Below, piece by piece: positions 14,893 through 24,768 of a stretch of DNA of 64,000 nt. Position 1 is the first letter of the stretch. Each line of letters starts with the position of its first letter. Source of the DNA: Syntrophaceae bacterium. GTDB lineage: Bacteria; Desulfobacterota; Syntrophia; Syntrophales; UBA2192. The stretch is taken from contig JABLXY010000003.1 in NCBI GenBank assembly GCA_013177795.1, positions 37,244-101,243 of the forward strand, given 5' to 3'. The position numbers and the translations under genes were made by a program. The notes beneath the pieces were generated by a model, which was given only the letters and a program-made list of their open reading frames with translations, did not search any database and was not told the origin of the DNA.

Positions 14893-15983
14893 ACCGGATC
14901 CGCGTGAACCTCGACAGGCGCCTGAGCGCAAGCTACGACATCCACATCGGCCGCGGCATCCTCGACCGCATGGCGCTCATCCTCGCCAAGGGCAACTGGG
15001 CGGGGCGATGGTTCGTCGTCACCGACGAGACCGTGGACGGGCTGCACGGGGAGCGCGTGCTGTCGGCGCTGGCCGGCGCGGGGCTCGCGGCCGAGCGCCT
15101 GACGATTCCCCCCGGCGAGGGGGCCAAGACCGTCGCGACCTGCCTCGGGCTCGCGGCGCAGCTGCTGGAACGGGGCGCCGACCGGGCCTCGGGGCTCATC
15201 GCCCTGGGCGGCGGCGTGGTGGGGGACGTGACGGGGTTTCTCGCCTCCATCTACATGCGGGGCATCGCCTGCGTGCAGGTCCCCACGACGCTGCTGGCGC
15301 AGGTGGACAGCTCGATCGGGGGCAAGACCGGCGTGGACACCGGGGACGGGAAGAACCTGCTCGGGACCTTTTGCCAGCCCAAGGCCGTGTTCATCGACCT
15401 GTCCTTTCTCGAGACCCTGCCGGCGAGGGAGTTCACGAGCGGCCTGGCCGAAATCGTCAAGTACGGGATCATCGAGGACCCGGACCTGCTTGCGACCCTC
15501 GAGGAGAACGCCGCAGCCCTGCAGGGGCGGGACCCCGCCCTCCTGGAGCGGGTCGTGTCCTCGTCGTGCCGCATCAAGAAGGGCATCGTCGAGGTCGACG
15601 AGACGGAGAAAGGGCTGCGCCGCATCCTCAACTTCGGCCACACCGTCGGCCACGCCGTCGAGGCGGAATCGGGGTACGCCGTCTCCCACGGAGAGGCCGT
15701 GGCGATGGGCATGGCCGCCGCGGCGGCGATCTCGGAGCGCCTGCGCTACCTCAGCGCCGAGGACCGGGCGCGCATCGAGGGGGCCATCGAGCGCGTGGGC
15801 CTGCCGCGCCGCATCCCCCGGGAGCTCGACGCGGGCAGGATCCTTGCACGGATGGAGAAGGACAAGAAGAAGGTGAACGGGCGGATCCACTTCGTCCTGC
15901 TCAAGAAACCCGGCATGCCCTTCGTCAACGGAGGCGTGCCGCTCGACACGGTGCGGGAGACGGTCGAGGCGATGCGGTCATGA
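14889..15983 (+). CDS. aroB: 3-dehydroquinate synthase
   Basis: AroB converts DAHP to 3-dehydroquinate using NAD and a divalent metal. The 364-residue protein shows the NAD site ALGGGVVGDVTGFLA, the PTTLLAQVDSSIGGKTGVD block near 135, and metal ligands in LAEIVKYG, FGHTVGHAVE and SHGEAV. Its ATG overlaps the aroF stop (ATGA), the coupling style repeated through this operon. Confidence 0.95.
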   Translation: MNRIRVNLDRRLSASYDIHIGRGILDRMALILAKGNWAGRWFVVTDETVDGLHGERVLSALAGAGLAAERLTIPPGEGAKTVATCLGLAAQLLERGADRASGLIALGGGVVGDVTGFLASIYMRGIACVQVPTTLLAQVDSSIGGKTGVDTGDGKNLLGTFCQPKAVFIDLSFLETLPAREFTSGLAEIVKYGIIEDPDLLATLEENAAALQGRDPALLERVVSSSCRIKKGIVEVDETEKGLRRILNFGHTVGHAVEAESGYAVSHGEAVAMGMAAAAAISERLRYLSAEDRARIEGAIERVGLPRRIPRELDAGRILARMEKDKKKVNGRIHFVLLKKPGMPFVNGGVPLDTVRETVEAMRS

Positions 15984-17059
15984 AACGAAGGGACATCGAA
16001 CACATCCGGCGCGGGATCCGGGACACGGACCGACGGCTCGTGATGCTCCTGAACGACCGGGCCCGGCTCTCCGTCGAGATGGGCCGGATCAAGGCCGACG
16101 CCGGGCTCGGCGTCTTCGACCCGGTGCAGGAGCGCAGGGTCCTCGATGGGGTCGCGTCACTGGGCGAGGGACCGCTGTCCGCGGAAGCCCTGCGGAACAT
16201 CTGGCGCGAGATCCTGTCGGCCTCGCGCGCCCTGCAGGCGCCCCTCGCGGTGGCCTGCCTGGGCCCGGAGGGGTCCTTCGCCCACCTGGCGGCCCTCGAG
16301 CGCTTCGGGCGGAGCACGCGCATGGCGCCGCAGGTGACGATCGGCGCCGTCTTCGACGCGGTGGAGAAACAGCGGTGCAACCTGGGTGTCGTCCCCCTGG
16401 AGAACTCCGTGGAGGGGCCCGTGCGGACCACCCTCGAGCGGCTCATCTCGACGCCCCTCTCGATCCGCGGCGAGATCTGCCTGCGCATCTCCCATTGCCT
16501 GCTGGCAAAGGTGCCCCGCGGGAGGATCCGCAGGGTCTACTCTCACCCCCAGGCGCTGGCCCAGTGCCGGCAGTGGCTGGCGCGGCACCTGCCCCTGGCC
16601 GTCCCCGTCGAGACGGAGAGCACCTCGGCGGCCGTGCTGCAGGCGCGCGGCGACCGGCAGGGGGCGGCCATCGCGAGCCGCCTGGCCTCGGAAATCCACG
16701 GTCTTCCCGTCGTCGAGGCGGGCATCGAGGACCACCCGGCCAACACGACGCGCTTCATCGTCATCGGGACGGGCTCCAACGGGCCGACGGGCCGGGACAA
16801 GACTTCCGTCCTCTTCTCGACGCAGCACCGGCCCGGGGCGCTGCACGCGGCCCTGGGGCCCTTCGCGGCGGCGGGGATCAACCTGCTGCGCATCGAGTCC
16901 CACCCGGCGCGGGACCGGATGTGGCAGTACCTGTTCTTCGTCGACCTCGAGGGGCACGCGGAGGACCGGGCCGTGAGGGACAGCCTGCGCAAGCTCAGGC
17001 GCAAGACGGCCTTTTTGAAGGTGCTGGGGTCGTACCCCCGGGAGGTGGAGCCCTCATGA
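15980..17059 (+). CDS. pheA: Bifunctional chorismate mutase / prephenate dehydratase
   Basis: This 359-residue protein turns chorismate into prephenate and then phenylpyruvate for phenylalanine synthesis. Residues 1-85 are an AroQ-type mutase helix bundle (IRDTDRRLVMLLNDRA). About 90-270 is the dehydratase (CLGPEGSFAHLAA, VVPLENSVEGPV, and NTTRFIVIG with the catalytic Thr). From about 275 an ACT domain carries GALH and ESHP, the phenylalanine-binding signatures (usually GALV/ESRP), so feedback by Phe is likely. The ATG overlaps the aroB stop. Confidence 0.95.
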   Translation: MKRRDIEHIRRGIRDTDRRLVMLLNDRARLSVEMGRIKADAGLGVFDPVQERRVLDGVASLGEGPLSAEALRNIWREILSASRALQAPLAVACLGPEGSFAHLAALERFGRSTRMAPQVTIGAVFDAVEKQRCNLGVVPLENSVEGPVRTTLERLISTPLSIRGEICLRISHCLLAKVPRGRIRRVYSHPQALAQCRQWLARHLPLAVPVETESTSAAVLQARGDRQGAAIASRLASEIHGLPVVEAGIEDHPANTTRFIVIGTGSNGPTGRDKTSVLFSTQHRPGALHAALGPFAAAGINLLRIESHPARDRMWQYLFFVDLEGHAEDRAVRDSLRKLRRKTAFLKVLGSYPREVEPS

Positions 17060-17736
17060 TCTGCATCTCCGTCGTGCCCGCGACCAACGAGGAGGCCCTG
17101 TCGCTGCTGGGACGGGCCCTGCCCCTGGCCGAGCTCGTCGAGCTGCGGATCGACCGGATCGAAAAGCCGGAGCTCCCGATGCTGCTGTATGCCGGAAGGG
17201 AACGGATCGTCGTGACGAACCGCCGGCGCGACGAGGGCGGCTTCTTCACGAGCTGCGAGACCCGCCGCCTGGAGCTGCTCCACGAGGCCGTCGAGCTGGG
17301 GGCCCGATTCGTGGACGTCGAGCAGCGCACGGGCGCAAAGGCCGTGGGGAGGCTTGCCGATGCGGTCCGGTCCCGGGGCGGAAGGACGGGGCTCATCGTG
17401 TCGCACCACGACCTGGCGGGCACGCCCTCCGCAAAGGCGCTGGCCGCAAGGCTGAGGGCCTGCCGGGCCCTCGGGGCCGACGTCGTGAAGATCGTGACCC
17501 TTGCGACCCGCGCGGAGGACAACCTCCGGGTCCTGGGGCTCCTGCCGCAGGCCCGGGAGATGGGACAGGACCTCGTCGCCTTCTGCATGGGCGAACAGGG
17601 GCGCCTGAGCCGGGTGGCGGCCCCGCTTCTCGGGTCCTGCTGGAGCTACGCGAGCCTCGAGAAGGGAGCCGCTTCGGCGCCGGGGCAGTTGACGGTCAGG
17701 GAGATGAGAACCATCCTGGGGATGCTGCAGTCGTGA
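17056..17736 (+). CDS. aroD: Type I 3-dehydroquinate dehydratase
   Basis: AroD removes water from 3-dehydroquinate through a Schiff base. The 226-residue protein has ELVELRIDRIEKP, the catalytic histidine in LIVSHHDLAGTP, and the Schiff-base lysine in ADVVKIVTLA. The fold and length fit the type I class. The real start (ATG at 17056) overlaps the pheA stop and follows GGAGGTGGAG. Many bacteria keep the type II enzyme (AroQ) instead. Confidence 0.93.
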   Translation: MICISVVPATNEEALSLLGRALPLAELVELRIDRIEKPELPMLLYAGRERIVVTNRRRDEGGFFTSCETRRLELLHEAVELGARFVDVEQRTGAKAVGRLADAVRSRGGRTGLIVSHHDLAGTPSAKALAARLRACRALGADVVKIVTLATRAEDNLRVLGLLPQAREMGQDLVAFCMGEQGRLSRVAAPLLGSCWSYASLEKGAASAPGQLTVREMRTILGMLQS

Positions 17737-17744
17737 GGGCCGCC

Positions 17745-18587
17745 ATGGCAACAGGAATGAGACACTTCGCACTTTTCGGGAACCCCGTGGGGCACAGCCT
17801 CTCGCCCCTGATGATCAACGCGGCCTTCGGGTCCATGGGGGTCCGCGCGGACTACGAGTCCCACCGCGTCGAGAACCTGGAGCTCGCGGTCCGGATGATC
17901 CGCGAGCGTCCGCTCGACGGCGTGAGCGTGACCCTGCCTCTGAAGGGGGCCATCATGGCCTTCCTCGACGAGGTGGACGACGACGCCCGGGCCATCGGGG
18001 CCGTCAACACCGTGACCAACAAACGCGGCTGGCTCAAGGGCTCGAACACGGACTGGACGGGCCTCTTGGCCGCCATGCAGGAGCATTTTCCCCTGGCGGG
18101 AAGGACGGTCGCCGTGCTGGGCGCGGGCGGCGCCGCGCGGGCCGCCGTCTACGCGATCCTCCGGGCGGGGGGGACCCCGATCGTCTTCAACCGGAGCCGC
18201 GACAGGGCCGAGTCCCTCGCCAGGTGGTTTTCGTGCGAGACACGGCCGCTGGCCGGTCTGGGGAGGACGGAGGCGGATGTCCTGATCAATGCGACCCCCG
18301 TCGGGATGCACCCCGACACGGGGGAATCCCCCGTGGACGGGCGTCACCTGGCCCGTTTCGAGTGGGTCGTGGAGACGATCTACAACCCCCTCGAGACGCG
18401 CCTGCTCCGGGAGGCCCGCGCCGCGGGATGCGGTGTCGTCACGGGGCTCGCCATGTTCGTCCGCCAGGGGGCGGAGCAGATCCGCACCTGGACGGGGCTC
18501 GAGCCCCCGGTCGAGCTGATGATGCGCGTGGTGCGGACGACCCTGGCGCAAAACCGGGCCCGGGGTGAAGGGCAAAGAGAAACGTGA
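17745..18587 (+). CDS. aroE: Shikimate dehydrogenase
   Basis: AroE reduces 3-dehydroshikimate to shikimate with NADPH. Motifs include FALFGNPVGHSLSP at the N terminus, the catalytic lysine in VTLPLKG, NTDWTGLL and the nucleotide-binding VLGAGGAARAAVYA near 125. I chose the ATG at 17745 because GAGGG lies 5 bases upstream. A GTG at 17733 overlapping the aroD stop is also in frame and would add four residues. About 280 residues either way, as expected. Confidence 0.94.
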   Translation: MATGMRHFALFGNPVGHSLSPLMINAAFGSMGVRADYESHRVENLELAVRMIRERPLDGVSVTLPLKGAIMAFLDEVDDDARAIGAVNTVTNKRGWLKGSNTDWTGLLAAMQEHFPLAGRTVAVLGAGGAARAAVYAILRAGGTPIVFNRSRDRAESLARWFSCETRPLAGLGRTEADVLINATPVGMHPDTGESPVDGRHLARFEWVVETIYNPLETRLLREARAAGCGVVTGLAMFVRQGAEQIRTWTGLEPPVELMMRVVRTTLAQNRARGEGQRET

Positions 18588-18610
18588 AAGGGAGCTATGG
18601 GGGAGAGGCG

Positions 18611-19891
18611 ATGATCGACGTGAAGGAAATCAGGCCGCTGGCGGCTGTGAAGGCCGCGGTGCAGGTCCCCGGCTCGAAGAGCTTCACCCAGCGCGCCCTC
18701 GTCGCGGCGTCGCTTGCCGAGGGGACGTCGCTGCTGCGCAATGCGCTGATCGCGGAGGACACGGGTCACCTCGTCGGGGCGCTGCGCCTGCTGGGCGCGC
18801 AGATCGTCAACTCCGGCCCCGACGTGATCGTCACGGGCACGGGGGGCCGCATCGCGAACCCCGGCCGGGAGCTCTACCTGGGCAGCAACGGGACGGCCAT
18901 GCGGTTTCTCGCCGGCGTTGCGGCCATCGGGTCCGGCGACACCACGCTTACGGGGGATGCAAGGCTCTGCGAGCGGCCCCTGAAGCCGCTGCTCGACGCG
19001 ATGGGCAGCCTCGGCGTGTCCAGCGAATGCCGCAACGTCCCGGGCTATCCCCCGGTCACGATCCGCGGAGGCACCATGCACGGCGGGCGTGCCGTCTTCC
19101 AGGACATCGAGAGCAGCCAGTACGTCTCCTCGATCCTGCTGGCGGCCCCCTACGCCGCGGGGGACGTGGAGGTCGAGATCCGCGGCTCCGCCGTCTCGCG
19201 GCCCTACGTGGAGATGACCCTCGCGACGATGAAGGCCTTCGGCGTCGCCGTGGAGAAGAGATCCGAGGCCCTCTTCACCGTGCGCAGCGGCCAGCGCTAC
19301 CGGTCCTGCCGGTATCTCGTGGAAGGGGACCTGTCGAGCGCGTCCTATTTCTTCCTCGCCGCGGCCCTCTGCGGCGGAACGGTCCGCGTGGCGAACACGA
19401 ACTTCTGGACCCACCAGGGGGACGTGCGCTTCCTCCGGTTCCTCAAGGAGCTCGGCTGCGGCGTTGCGGCCACGGACCAGTGGATCGAGGTGTCGGGCGG
19501 GAGACTCGCGCCCGGCGATTTCACGGCCTCCATGGAGGACATCCCCGACATGGTCCCGACGATGGCCGTTCTGGCGGCCCTGCGGCCGGGAAGGACGTTC
19601 ATCCGCAACGTGCCGCACCTGCGTCTCAAGGAGAGCAATCGCCTGGCGGTCCTCGTCAGCGAGCTTTCGAAGACGGGCATACGCGCCGAGGAGCTCGAGG
19701 ACGGCCTCGTCGTCACGGGCGGGACGCCCCGGGGGGCGGAGATCGAGACCTACAACGATCACCGGATCGCCATGAGCTTCGCCGTGCTGGGGCTCGTGGC
19801 ACCGGGCATGCGGATCCGCAACCCCGGCTGCGTGGGGAAATCCTTCCCCGGCTTCTGGGACGAACTCGAAAAGCTGTACCGGGCCGCTTGA
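18611..19891 (+). CDS. aroA: 5-enolpyruvylshikimate-3-phosphate synthase
   Basis: This enzyme transfers the enolpyruvyl group of phosphoenolpyruvate to shikimate 3-phosphate. The 426-residue protein has PGSKSFTQRALVAA near 20, LYLGSNGTAMRFLAGVA (the inhibitor-contact region, here G-S-N-G-T-A-M-R), the ESSQYVSSILLAAPYA block and ETYNDHRIAMSFAV. The start at 18611 has GGAGAGG upstream and gives the usual family length. A GTG start at 18584 overlapping the aroE stop is possible but poorly supported. Confidence 0.95.
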   Translation: MIDVKEIRPLAAVKAAVQVPGSKSFTQRALVAASLAEGTSLLRNALIAEDTGHLVGALRLLGAQIVNSGPDVIVTGTGGRIANPGRELYLGSNGTAMRFLAGVAAIGSGDTTLTGDARLCERPLKPLLDAMGSLGVSSECRNVPGYPPVTIRGGTMHGGRAVFQDIESSQYVSSILLAAPYAAGDVEVEIRGSAVSRPYVEMTLATMKAFGVAVEKRSEALFTVRSGQRYRSCRYLVEGDLSSASYFFLAAALCGGTVRVANTNFWTHQGDVRFLRFLKELGCGVAATDQWIEVSGGRLAPGDFTASMEDIPDMVPTMAVLAALRPGRTFIRNVPHLRLKESNRLAVLVSELSKTGIRAEELEDGLVVTGGTPRGAEIETYNDHRIAMSFAVLGLVAPGMRIRNPGCVGKSFPGFWDELEKLYRAA

Positions 19892-19965
19892 TCTCCAAAA
19901 CCGCAGTCTCTCCGCCCCGGCGGGAGAGGGGGCAGGTGAGGGGGCCTGCAAGGTTGAAGGCTGAA

Positions 19966-20532
19966 ATGAATATTGTCCTGATCGGGTACCGCGGAAGCGG
20001 CAAGACATCCGTCGGAAGGGAACTGGCGAGGCTCCTGGGGAGGCCCTTTTTCGACTCGGACCGGATGGTCTTTGCGAAGACGGGAAGGACCGTCCGCGAG
20101 ATCGTCGAGGCGGGGGGGTGGCCTGCCTTTCGCGAGGCGGAGAAGGCGGCAATCGCCGAGCTTGCCTCCCTCGACCGGGCCGTCATCGCCCTGGGCGGCG
20201 GCGCGGTCATGGACCCCGAGAATGTCACGGCGCTCGGGGAGCGGGGGAAATTCGTGTGGCTCAGGGCCGACGCGAGGACCCTTGCCGGCAGGATCCGCAA
20301 CGACGAAAGCGGCACGGGTCAGCGGCCGTCCCTCACCGGGGCGGGAACGCTGGAAGAGGTCGAGAGGGTGCTGGCGGAGCGCCTGCCGGTGTACCGTGCC
20401 GTGGCCGATCTGGCCGTCGACACGGCGGGAAAGCACCCCGAGGCCATTGCCGCGGAGATTGCCGGCGCGCTGTCGGAGAGCCCGGCCCGGCGGCGGGTAA
20501 AGAAAGACGGGAGGCGGACGCATGTCCGGTAA
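19966..20532 (+). CDS. aroK: Shikimate kinase
   Basis: AroK phosphorylates shikimate. The 188-residue protein begins [17 protein letters not shown] with Walker A, then FFDSDRM (shikimate contact), and a GGGAVM block and a lid with GTGQRPSL. The start is the ATG at 19966; upstream reading in the same frame has no family similarity. The 74-bp gap before it contains a short GC inverted repeat (tctccgcc/ggcgggaga). The 3-prime end overlaps aroC by 11 bases. Confidence 0.94.
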   Translation: MNIVLIGYRGSGKTSVGRELARLLGRPFFDSDRMVFAKTGRTVREIVEAGGWPAFREAEKAAIAELASLDRAVIALGGGAVMDPENVTALGERGKFVWLRADARTLAGRIRNDESGTGQRPSLTGAGTLEEVERVLAERLPVYRAVADLAVDTAGKHPEAIAAEIAGALSESPARRRVKKDGRRTHVR

Positions 20533-21574
20533 CACCTTCGGCGTAATCTTCAGGGTCACCACGTTCGGGGAGTCCCACGGTCCCGGCCTCGGAGCCGTCA
20601 TCGACGGCTGCCCGCCGGGTCTCGATCTTGCGGAGGCGGACATCCAGGACGAGCTCGACCGCCGCAGGCCGGGGGGACACGCCGCGTCCACCCCCAGGCG
20701 GGAGGAGGACCGCGTGGAGATCCTCTCGGGGGTGTTCGAGGGGAAAACGACGGGGACGCCGATCGCCCTTTTGATCCGCAACCTGGACATCGACAGCAGC
20801 GCCTATGAAGAGCTGCGGGAGGTCTTCCGCCCCGGGCACGGGGATTTCACCTACATGAAGAAATACGGCATCCGGGACCACCGCGGTGGCGGCCGCGCCT
20901 CGGGGCGCGAGACCGCTGCGCGCGTGGCGGCCGGGGCCGTCGCCCGCAGGATCCTGGCGCGCGAGGGGATCGCCGTGTCGGGCTGCACGGTGGAACTGGG
21001 CGGCATCGCGATCGAGACGCGTTCCGAAGCGGCGGCCGGCTCGAACCGCCTGCGGTGCCCCGACCCGGAGGCGGCGGCACGGATGGAGGCCCTGCTCGAG
21101 GAGGCCAGGCGCGCAGGCGACACCCTCGGCGGCATCGTAGAGGTGCGCGTGACCGGCTGCCCGGCCGGGCTCGGCGAGCCCGTCTTCGACAAGATGGACG
21201 CAGACCTCGCGAAGGCCCTCATGGGCATCGGGACGGTGAAGGGCGTGGAGATCGGCGCGGGGTTCCAGGCGGCCAGGCTGAGGGGATCGCAGTGCAACGA
21301 CCCCCTTGGGCCCGGCGGGTTCGGGACGAACCGCGCAGGCGGGGTCCTCGCCGGGATCACGACGGGGCAGGAGATCGTGATCCGCGCGGCCTGCAAGCCG
21401 ATTGCCTCGATCGCCCTGGAGCAGGACACGATCGACATCCACGGAAACCCGAAAACGATCTCCGTGCGGGGCAGGCACGACGCCTGCGTCATCCCGCGCG
21501 TGATCCCCGTCTGCGAGGCCATGGTGTGCCTGGTCGTTGCAGATCACCTGCTCAGACAAAAGGCAAACCGATGA
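20522..21574 (+). CDS. aroC: Chorismate synthase
   Basis: AroC makes chorismate from 5-enolpyruvylshikimate 3-phosphate with reduced FMN. The 350-residue protein has the N-terminal [20 protein letters not shown]-like DRRRPGGH, the [12 protein letters not shown] segment (His and Arg signature), and [13 protein letters not shown] near 280. The start follows GGGAGG and overlaps the aroK end, so the genes are probably coupled. Confidence 0.96.
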   Translation: MSGNTFGVIFRVTTFGESHGPGLGAVIDGCPPGLDLAEADIQDELDRRRPGGHAASTPRREEDRVEILSGVFEGKTTGTPIALLIRNLDIDSSAYEELREVFRPGHGDFTYMKKYGIRDHRGGGRASGRETAARVAAGAVARRILAREGIAVSGCTVELGGIAIETRSEAAAGSNRLRCPDPEAAARMEALLEEARRAGDTLGGIVEVRVTGCPAGLGEPVFDKMDADLAKALMGIGTVKGVEIGAGFQAARLRGSQCNDPLGPGGFGTNRAGGVLAGITTGQEIVIRAACKPIASIALEQDTIDIHGNPKTISVRGRHDACVIPRVIPVCEAMVCLVVADHLLRQKANR

Positions 21575-22356
21575 AGAACACCGGAACCCCCATCTCCCCT
21601 CCGAAGCGTTTCCCCATCGGCATCATCGGGGGCACGGGCGGCATGGGCCGCTGGTTCGCCGCATTCTTCGAGAAGGAAGGCCACCCGGTCATCGTCTCGG
21701 GAAAGGGCACGGGCCCGCGCCCGGACGAGATGGCGGCGTCCTGCCCCGTCGTCATCGTGAGCGTGCCCATCGGGGCGACGATTGAGGTCATCCGGCAGGT
21801 GGGCCCGCACATGAAGCGGGAATCGCTCCTCATGGATCTGACGTCCCTGAAGGCTCAACCGGTGCGGGCCATGCTCGAATCGTCGGTCTCGGAGGTCATC
21901 GGCCTGCACCCCCTGTTCGGCCCCTCGGTGCCTTCCCTGGAGGGGCAGAATATCGCGATCTGCCCGGCGCGGGGCGGCCGGTGGCTTCCCTGGGCCCGGG
22001 ACGTCTTCGGGAGAAACGGCGCAAAGTTGGTCGAGACAACGCCCGAGCGGCATGACGAGATCATGGCCGTCGTGCAGGTTCTGAATCACCTCAGCACGCT
22101 CGCCCTGGGGCTTGCCGTCCATGACACGGGGATTTCGCGGGAGGAATTGGTGCGCTTCTCCACGCCGCTGTTTCGGGGGAAGATGGAGATGATCGACCGG
22201 GTCTTCTCGCGCCCGGACCTGCATGCGGAGATCATCGGGGGAAATCCGCACACCGGGCGGATGATCGGCCTGTACCGCAAGGCGCTGGACCGCATTGCGC
22301 AGGCCGCCCTCGAGGGGGATGCCCCCGCCGTGGCGGCGCTGATGCGGACCCGATAA
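21571..22356 (+). CDS. tyrA: Prephenate dehydrogenase
   Basis: TyrA oxidises prephenate to 4-hydroxyphenylpyruvate for tyrosine. The 261-residue protein starts with a short leader and then the Rossmann motif [13 protein letters not shown] (17-29). [25 protein letters not shown] and [12 protein letters not shown] are typical of the family. I see no chorismate mutase or ACT domain, so it depends on PheA or another mutase for prephenate. The ATG overlaps the aroC stop. It is the last gene before the trp promoter. Confidence 0.93.
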   Translation: MKNTGTPISPPKRFPIGIIGGTGGMGRWFAAFFEKEGHPVIVSGKGTGPRPDEMAASCPVVIVSVPIGATIEVIRQVGPHMKRESLLMDLTSLKAQPVRAMLESSVSEVIGLHPLFGPSVPSLEGQNIAICPARGGRWLPWARDVFGRNGAKLVETTPERHDEIMAVVQVLNHLSTLALGLAVHDTGISREELVRFSTPLFRGKMEMIDRVFSRPDLHAEIIGGNPHTGRMIGLYRKALDRIAQAALEGDAPAVAALMRTR

Positions 22357-22362
22357 ACCGTA

Positions 22363-22391
22363 TTGACAGGCGGGGCGAGGTCTGCTATACA
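22363..22391 (+). promoter_or_regulatory. Sigma-70 promoter of the trp operon
   Basis: TTGACA is followed after exactly 17 bases by TATACA, only 7 bases past the tyrA stop. The start would be near 22398, just before the leader peptide. This is one of the best promoter matches in the window. Confidence 0.85.
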
Positions 22392-22411
22392 GGCAGGCGG
22401 TTGGAGAAATC

Positions 22412-22492
22412 ATGATGTCAAAGACGATCCTTTCGAAAACCAGCTGGTGGTGGCGCAACTTCATAGGAGGGGTTTGCCTGCTGCCGGTATGA
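22412..22492 (+). CDS. trpL: trp operon leader peptide with three tandem Trp codons
   Basis: A 26-codon frame (MMSKTILSKTS, then WWW, then RNFIGG) starts 6 bases after GGAG and ends with TGA at 22490. The three TGG codons are at 22445-22453. An attenuator terminator follows 18 bases after the stop. CAGGC (22508-22512) at the edge of the terminator can pair with GCCTG (22476-22480) in the leader, a plausible antiterminator. This is the classical trp attenuation design. Confidence 0.88.
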   Translation: MMSKTILSKTSWWWRNFIGGVCLLPV

Positions 22493-22510
22493 CGTGAAGA
22501 AGAGAAATCC

Positions 22511-22547
22511 AGGCCGTGGGGGACCCCTGAGGTGCTCCACGGCTTTT
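22511..22547 (+). terminator. trp attenuator terminator
   Basis: GCCGTGG pairs with CCACGGC around a 17-base loop and is followed by TTTTTTGTTTTT. Confidence 0.88.
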
Positions 22548-22576
22548 TTGTTTTTAGCGTATTGCAGGAATCAGGA

Positions 22577-22602
22577 GGCCGTGCCGGGAGCACGGCCTTT
22601 TT
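22577..22602 (+). terminator. Second hairpin with T-tract in the trp leader
   Basis: GGCCGTGC pairs with GCACGGCC around a 5-base loop, then TTTTT followed by CATTT. The aro-phe-tyr leader has the same second hairpin, ending in the same CCTTTTTCATTT. Confidence 0.78.
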
Positions 22603-22611
22603 CATTTCAGA

Positions 22612-22648
22612 GATAAATCCCCTCTTTCCCCCTTTGGAAAGGGGGAAG
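22612..22648 (+). repeat. Dispersed GC hairpin repeat (copy A)
   Basis: TTCCCCCTTT pairs with AAAGGGGGAA, preceded by AAATCCCC. It sits in the trpE 5-prime leader next to the ribosome site. A copy in reverse orientation lies at 25810-25846 before trpC. Confidence 0.6.
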
Positions 22649-22665
22649 CACGGAAGGAAGAAAAA

Positions 22666-24176
22666 ATGTTCAAGCCGTCGTTTGAGGAATTCAAGGAACT
22701 GTCGAAGCGGGGAAACCTCATCCCCGTCTACCGGGAGATTCTCGCCGACGAGGAAACCCCGGTTACGGCCCTTCTCAAGATCCGCAAGCGGCCCTACGCC
22801 TTCCTGCTCGAGAGCGTCGAGGGCGGCGAGAAGTGGGGCCGCTACACCTTCCTGGGCGCCGACCCCCTGGCGGTGGTCCGCGTGAAGCCCGGCGAGGTGG
22901 AGGTCCGCAGCAACGGCCATCTCATGCAGATCCCCCACGGGGGCGATCCCCTCGCGGTGCTCAAGGAGCTTCTCGCCCGCTACCGGCCCGTCACCGTGGG
23001 CGGCCTGCCCCGCTTCAGCGGCGGTGCCGTGGGGTTTCTGTCCTACGACATGGTCCGCTACTTCGAAAAGCGCCTGGCGAAGAATCCCCGCGCGGACAGC
23101 GGCCTGGACGATGCCGTCTTCATGGTCACGGACACGCTCATCGTCTTCGACAACGTCCGCCACACAATCAAGGTGGTCGCCTCGGCCCGGTGTGACGACG
23201 GGCCGGGATGCCTCGAGGGGGCCTACGCCGAGGCGACGGCGAAGATCGACGGCATGATCGAGCGGCTGCAGGAGCCCGTCAAGCCGCTGCTCCTGAGAAG
23301 CAGGGCTTGCCATTCAGACGTGGTGTTCGAGTCCAACATGACGCCCGAGGCCTTCCGGGACATGGTCCGCCGGGCCAAGGAATACATCGTTGCGGGCGAC
23401 ATCATCCAGGCGGTCCTCTCGCAGCGGTTCTCGGCCGAAAACTCGATTGACCCCGTCGATCTCTACCGGGCGCTTCGCTTCGTCAACCCGTCGCCGTATC
23501 TCTTCTTCCTCAAGATGGAGGATGTTTACCTCATCGGCTCCTCGCCGGAGGTCATGGTCCGCGTCGAGGACGGCTTCGCGGAGCTGAGGCCCATCGCGGG
23601 CACGAGGCGGCGCGGCCGCACGGAGCAGGAGGACCGGGCGCTGGCCGACGAGCTTCTCGAGGACCCGAAGGAAAGGGCCGAGCACGTCATGCTCGTCGAT
23701 CTGGGTCGAAACGACCTGGGGCGCATCGCCGCCATCGGCAGCGTCCAGGTCAACCAGTACATGGTCGTCGAGCGCTACTCCCACGTCATGCACCTCGTCT
23801 CCAACGTGCGGGCCCGGCTGGCCGAAGGGAAGGACTGCTTCGACGTGATGCGGGCCGCCTTCCCGGCGGGGACGCTCACCGGGGCCCCCAAGGTCCGGGC
23901 CATGGAGATCATCGACGAGCTAGAACCGGAGGGCCGCGGGCCCTACGGGGGCGCCGTGGGGTACGTGAGCTTCACGGGCAACATGGACTTCTGCATCACG
24001 ATCCGGACGATGCTGCTGCGGGGCGGGACGCTTTCGATCCAGGTGGGCGCGGGCATCGTGGCCGACTCCGACCCCGGGAAGGAATACGAGGAGACCCTGA
24101 ACAAGGCGGCCGGCATGATGAAGGCGGTGAGGCTGGCGGCGAGGGGGTTTGAGCTTGACGGCGAAGGAGAAAAGAG

Positions 24177-24180
<4 letters not shown>
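22666..24180 (+). CDS. trpE: Anthranilate synthase component I
   Basis: TrpE makes anthranilate from chorismate with ammonia from TrpG. The 504-residue protein has the N-terminal tryptophan-site block [18 protein letters not shown] near 48. The chorismate-binding half carries [45 protein letters not shown], and a C-terminal [21 protein letters not shown] (in shorter blocks). Feedback by Trp is likely because the LLES motif is kept. The start follows GGAAGGAAG. Confidence 0.96.
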
Positions 24181-24764
<584 letters not shown>

Positions 24765-24768
24765 CATC

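Noticed and set aside
19905..19965. A GC-rich inverted repeat between aroA and aroK considered as a terminator or regulatory site.
   Set aside because: The stem (tctccgcc/ggcgggaga) is short and has no T-tract; aroK is probably just co-transcribed.
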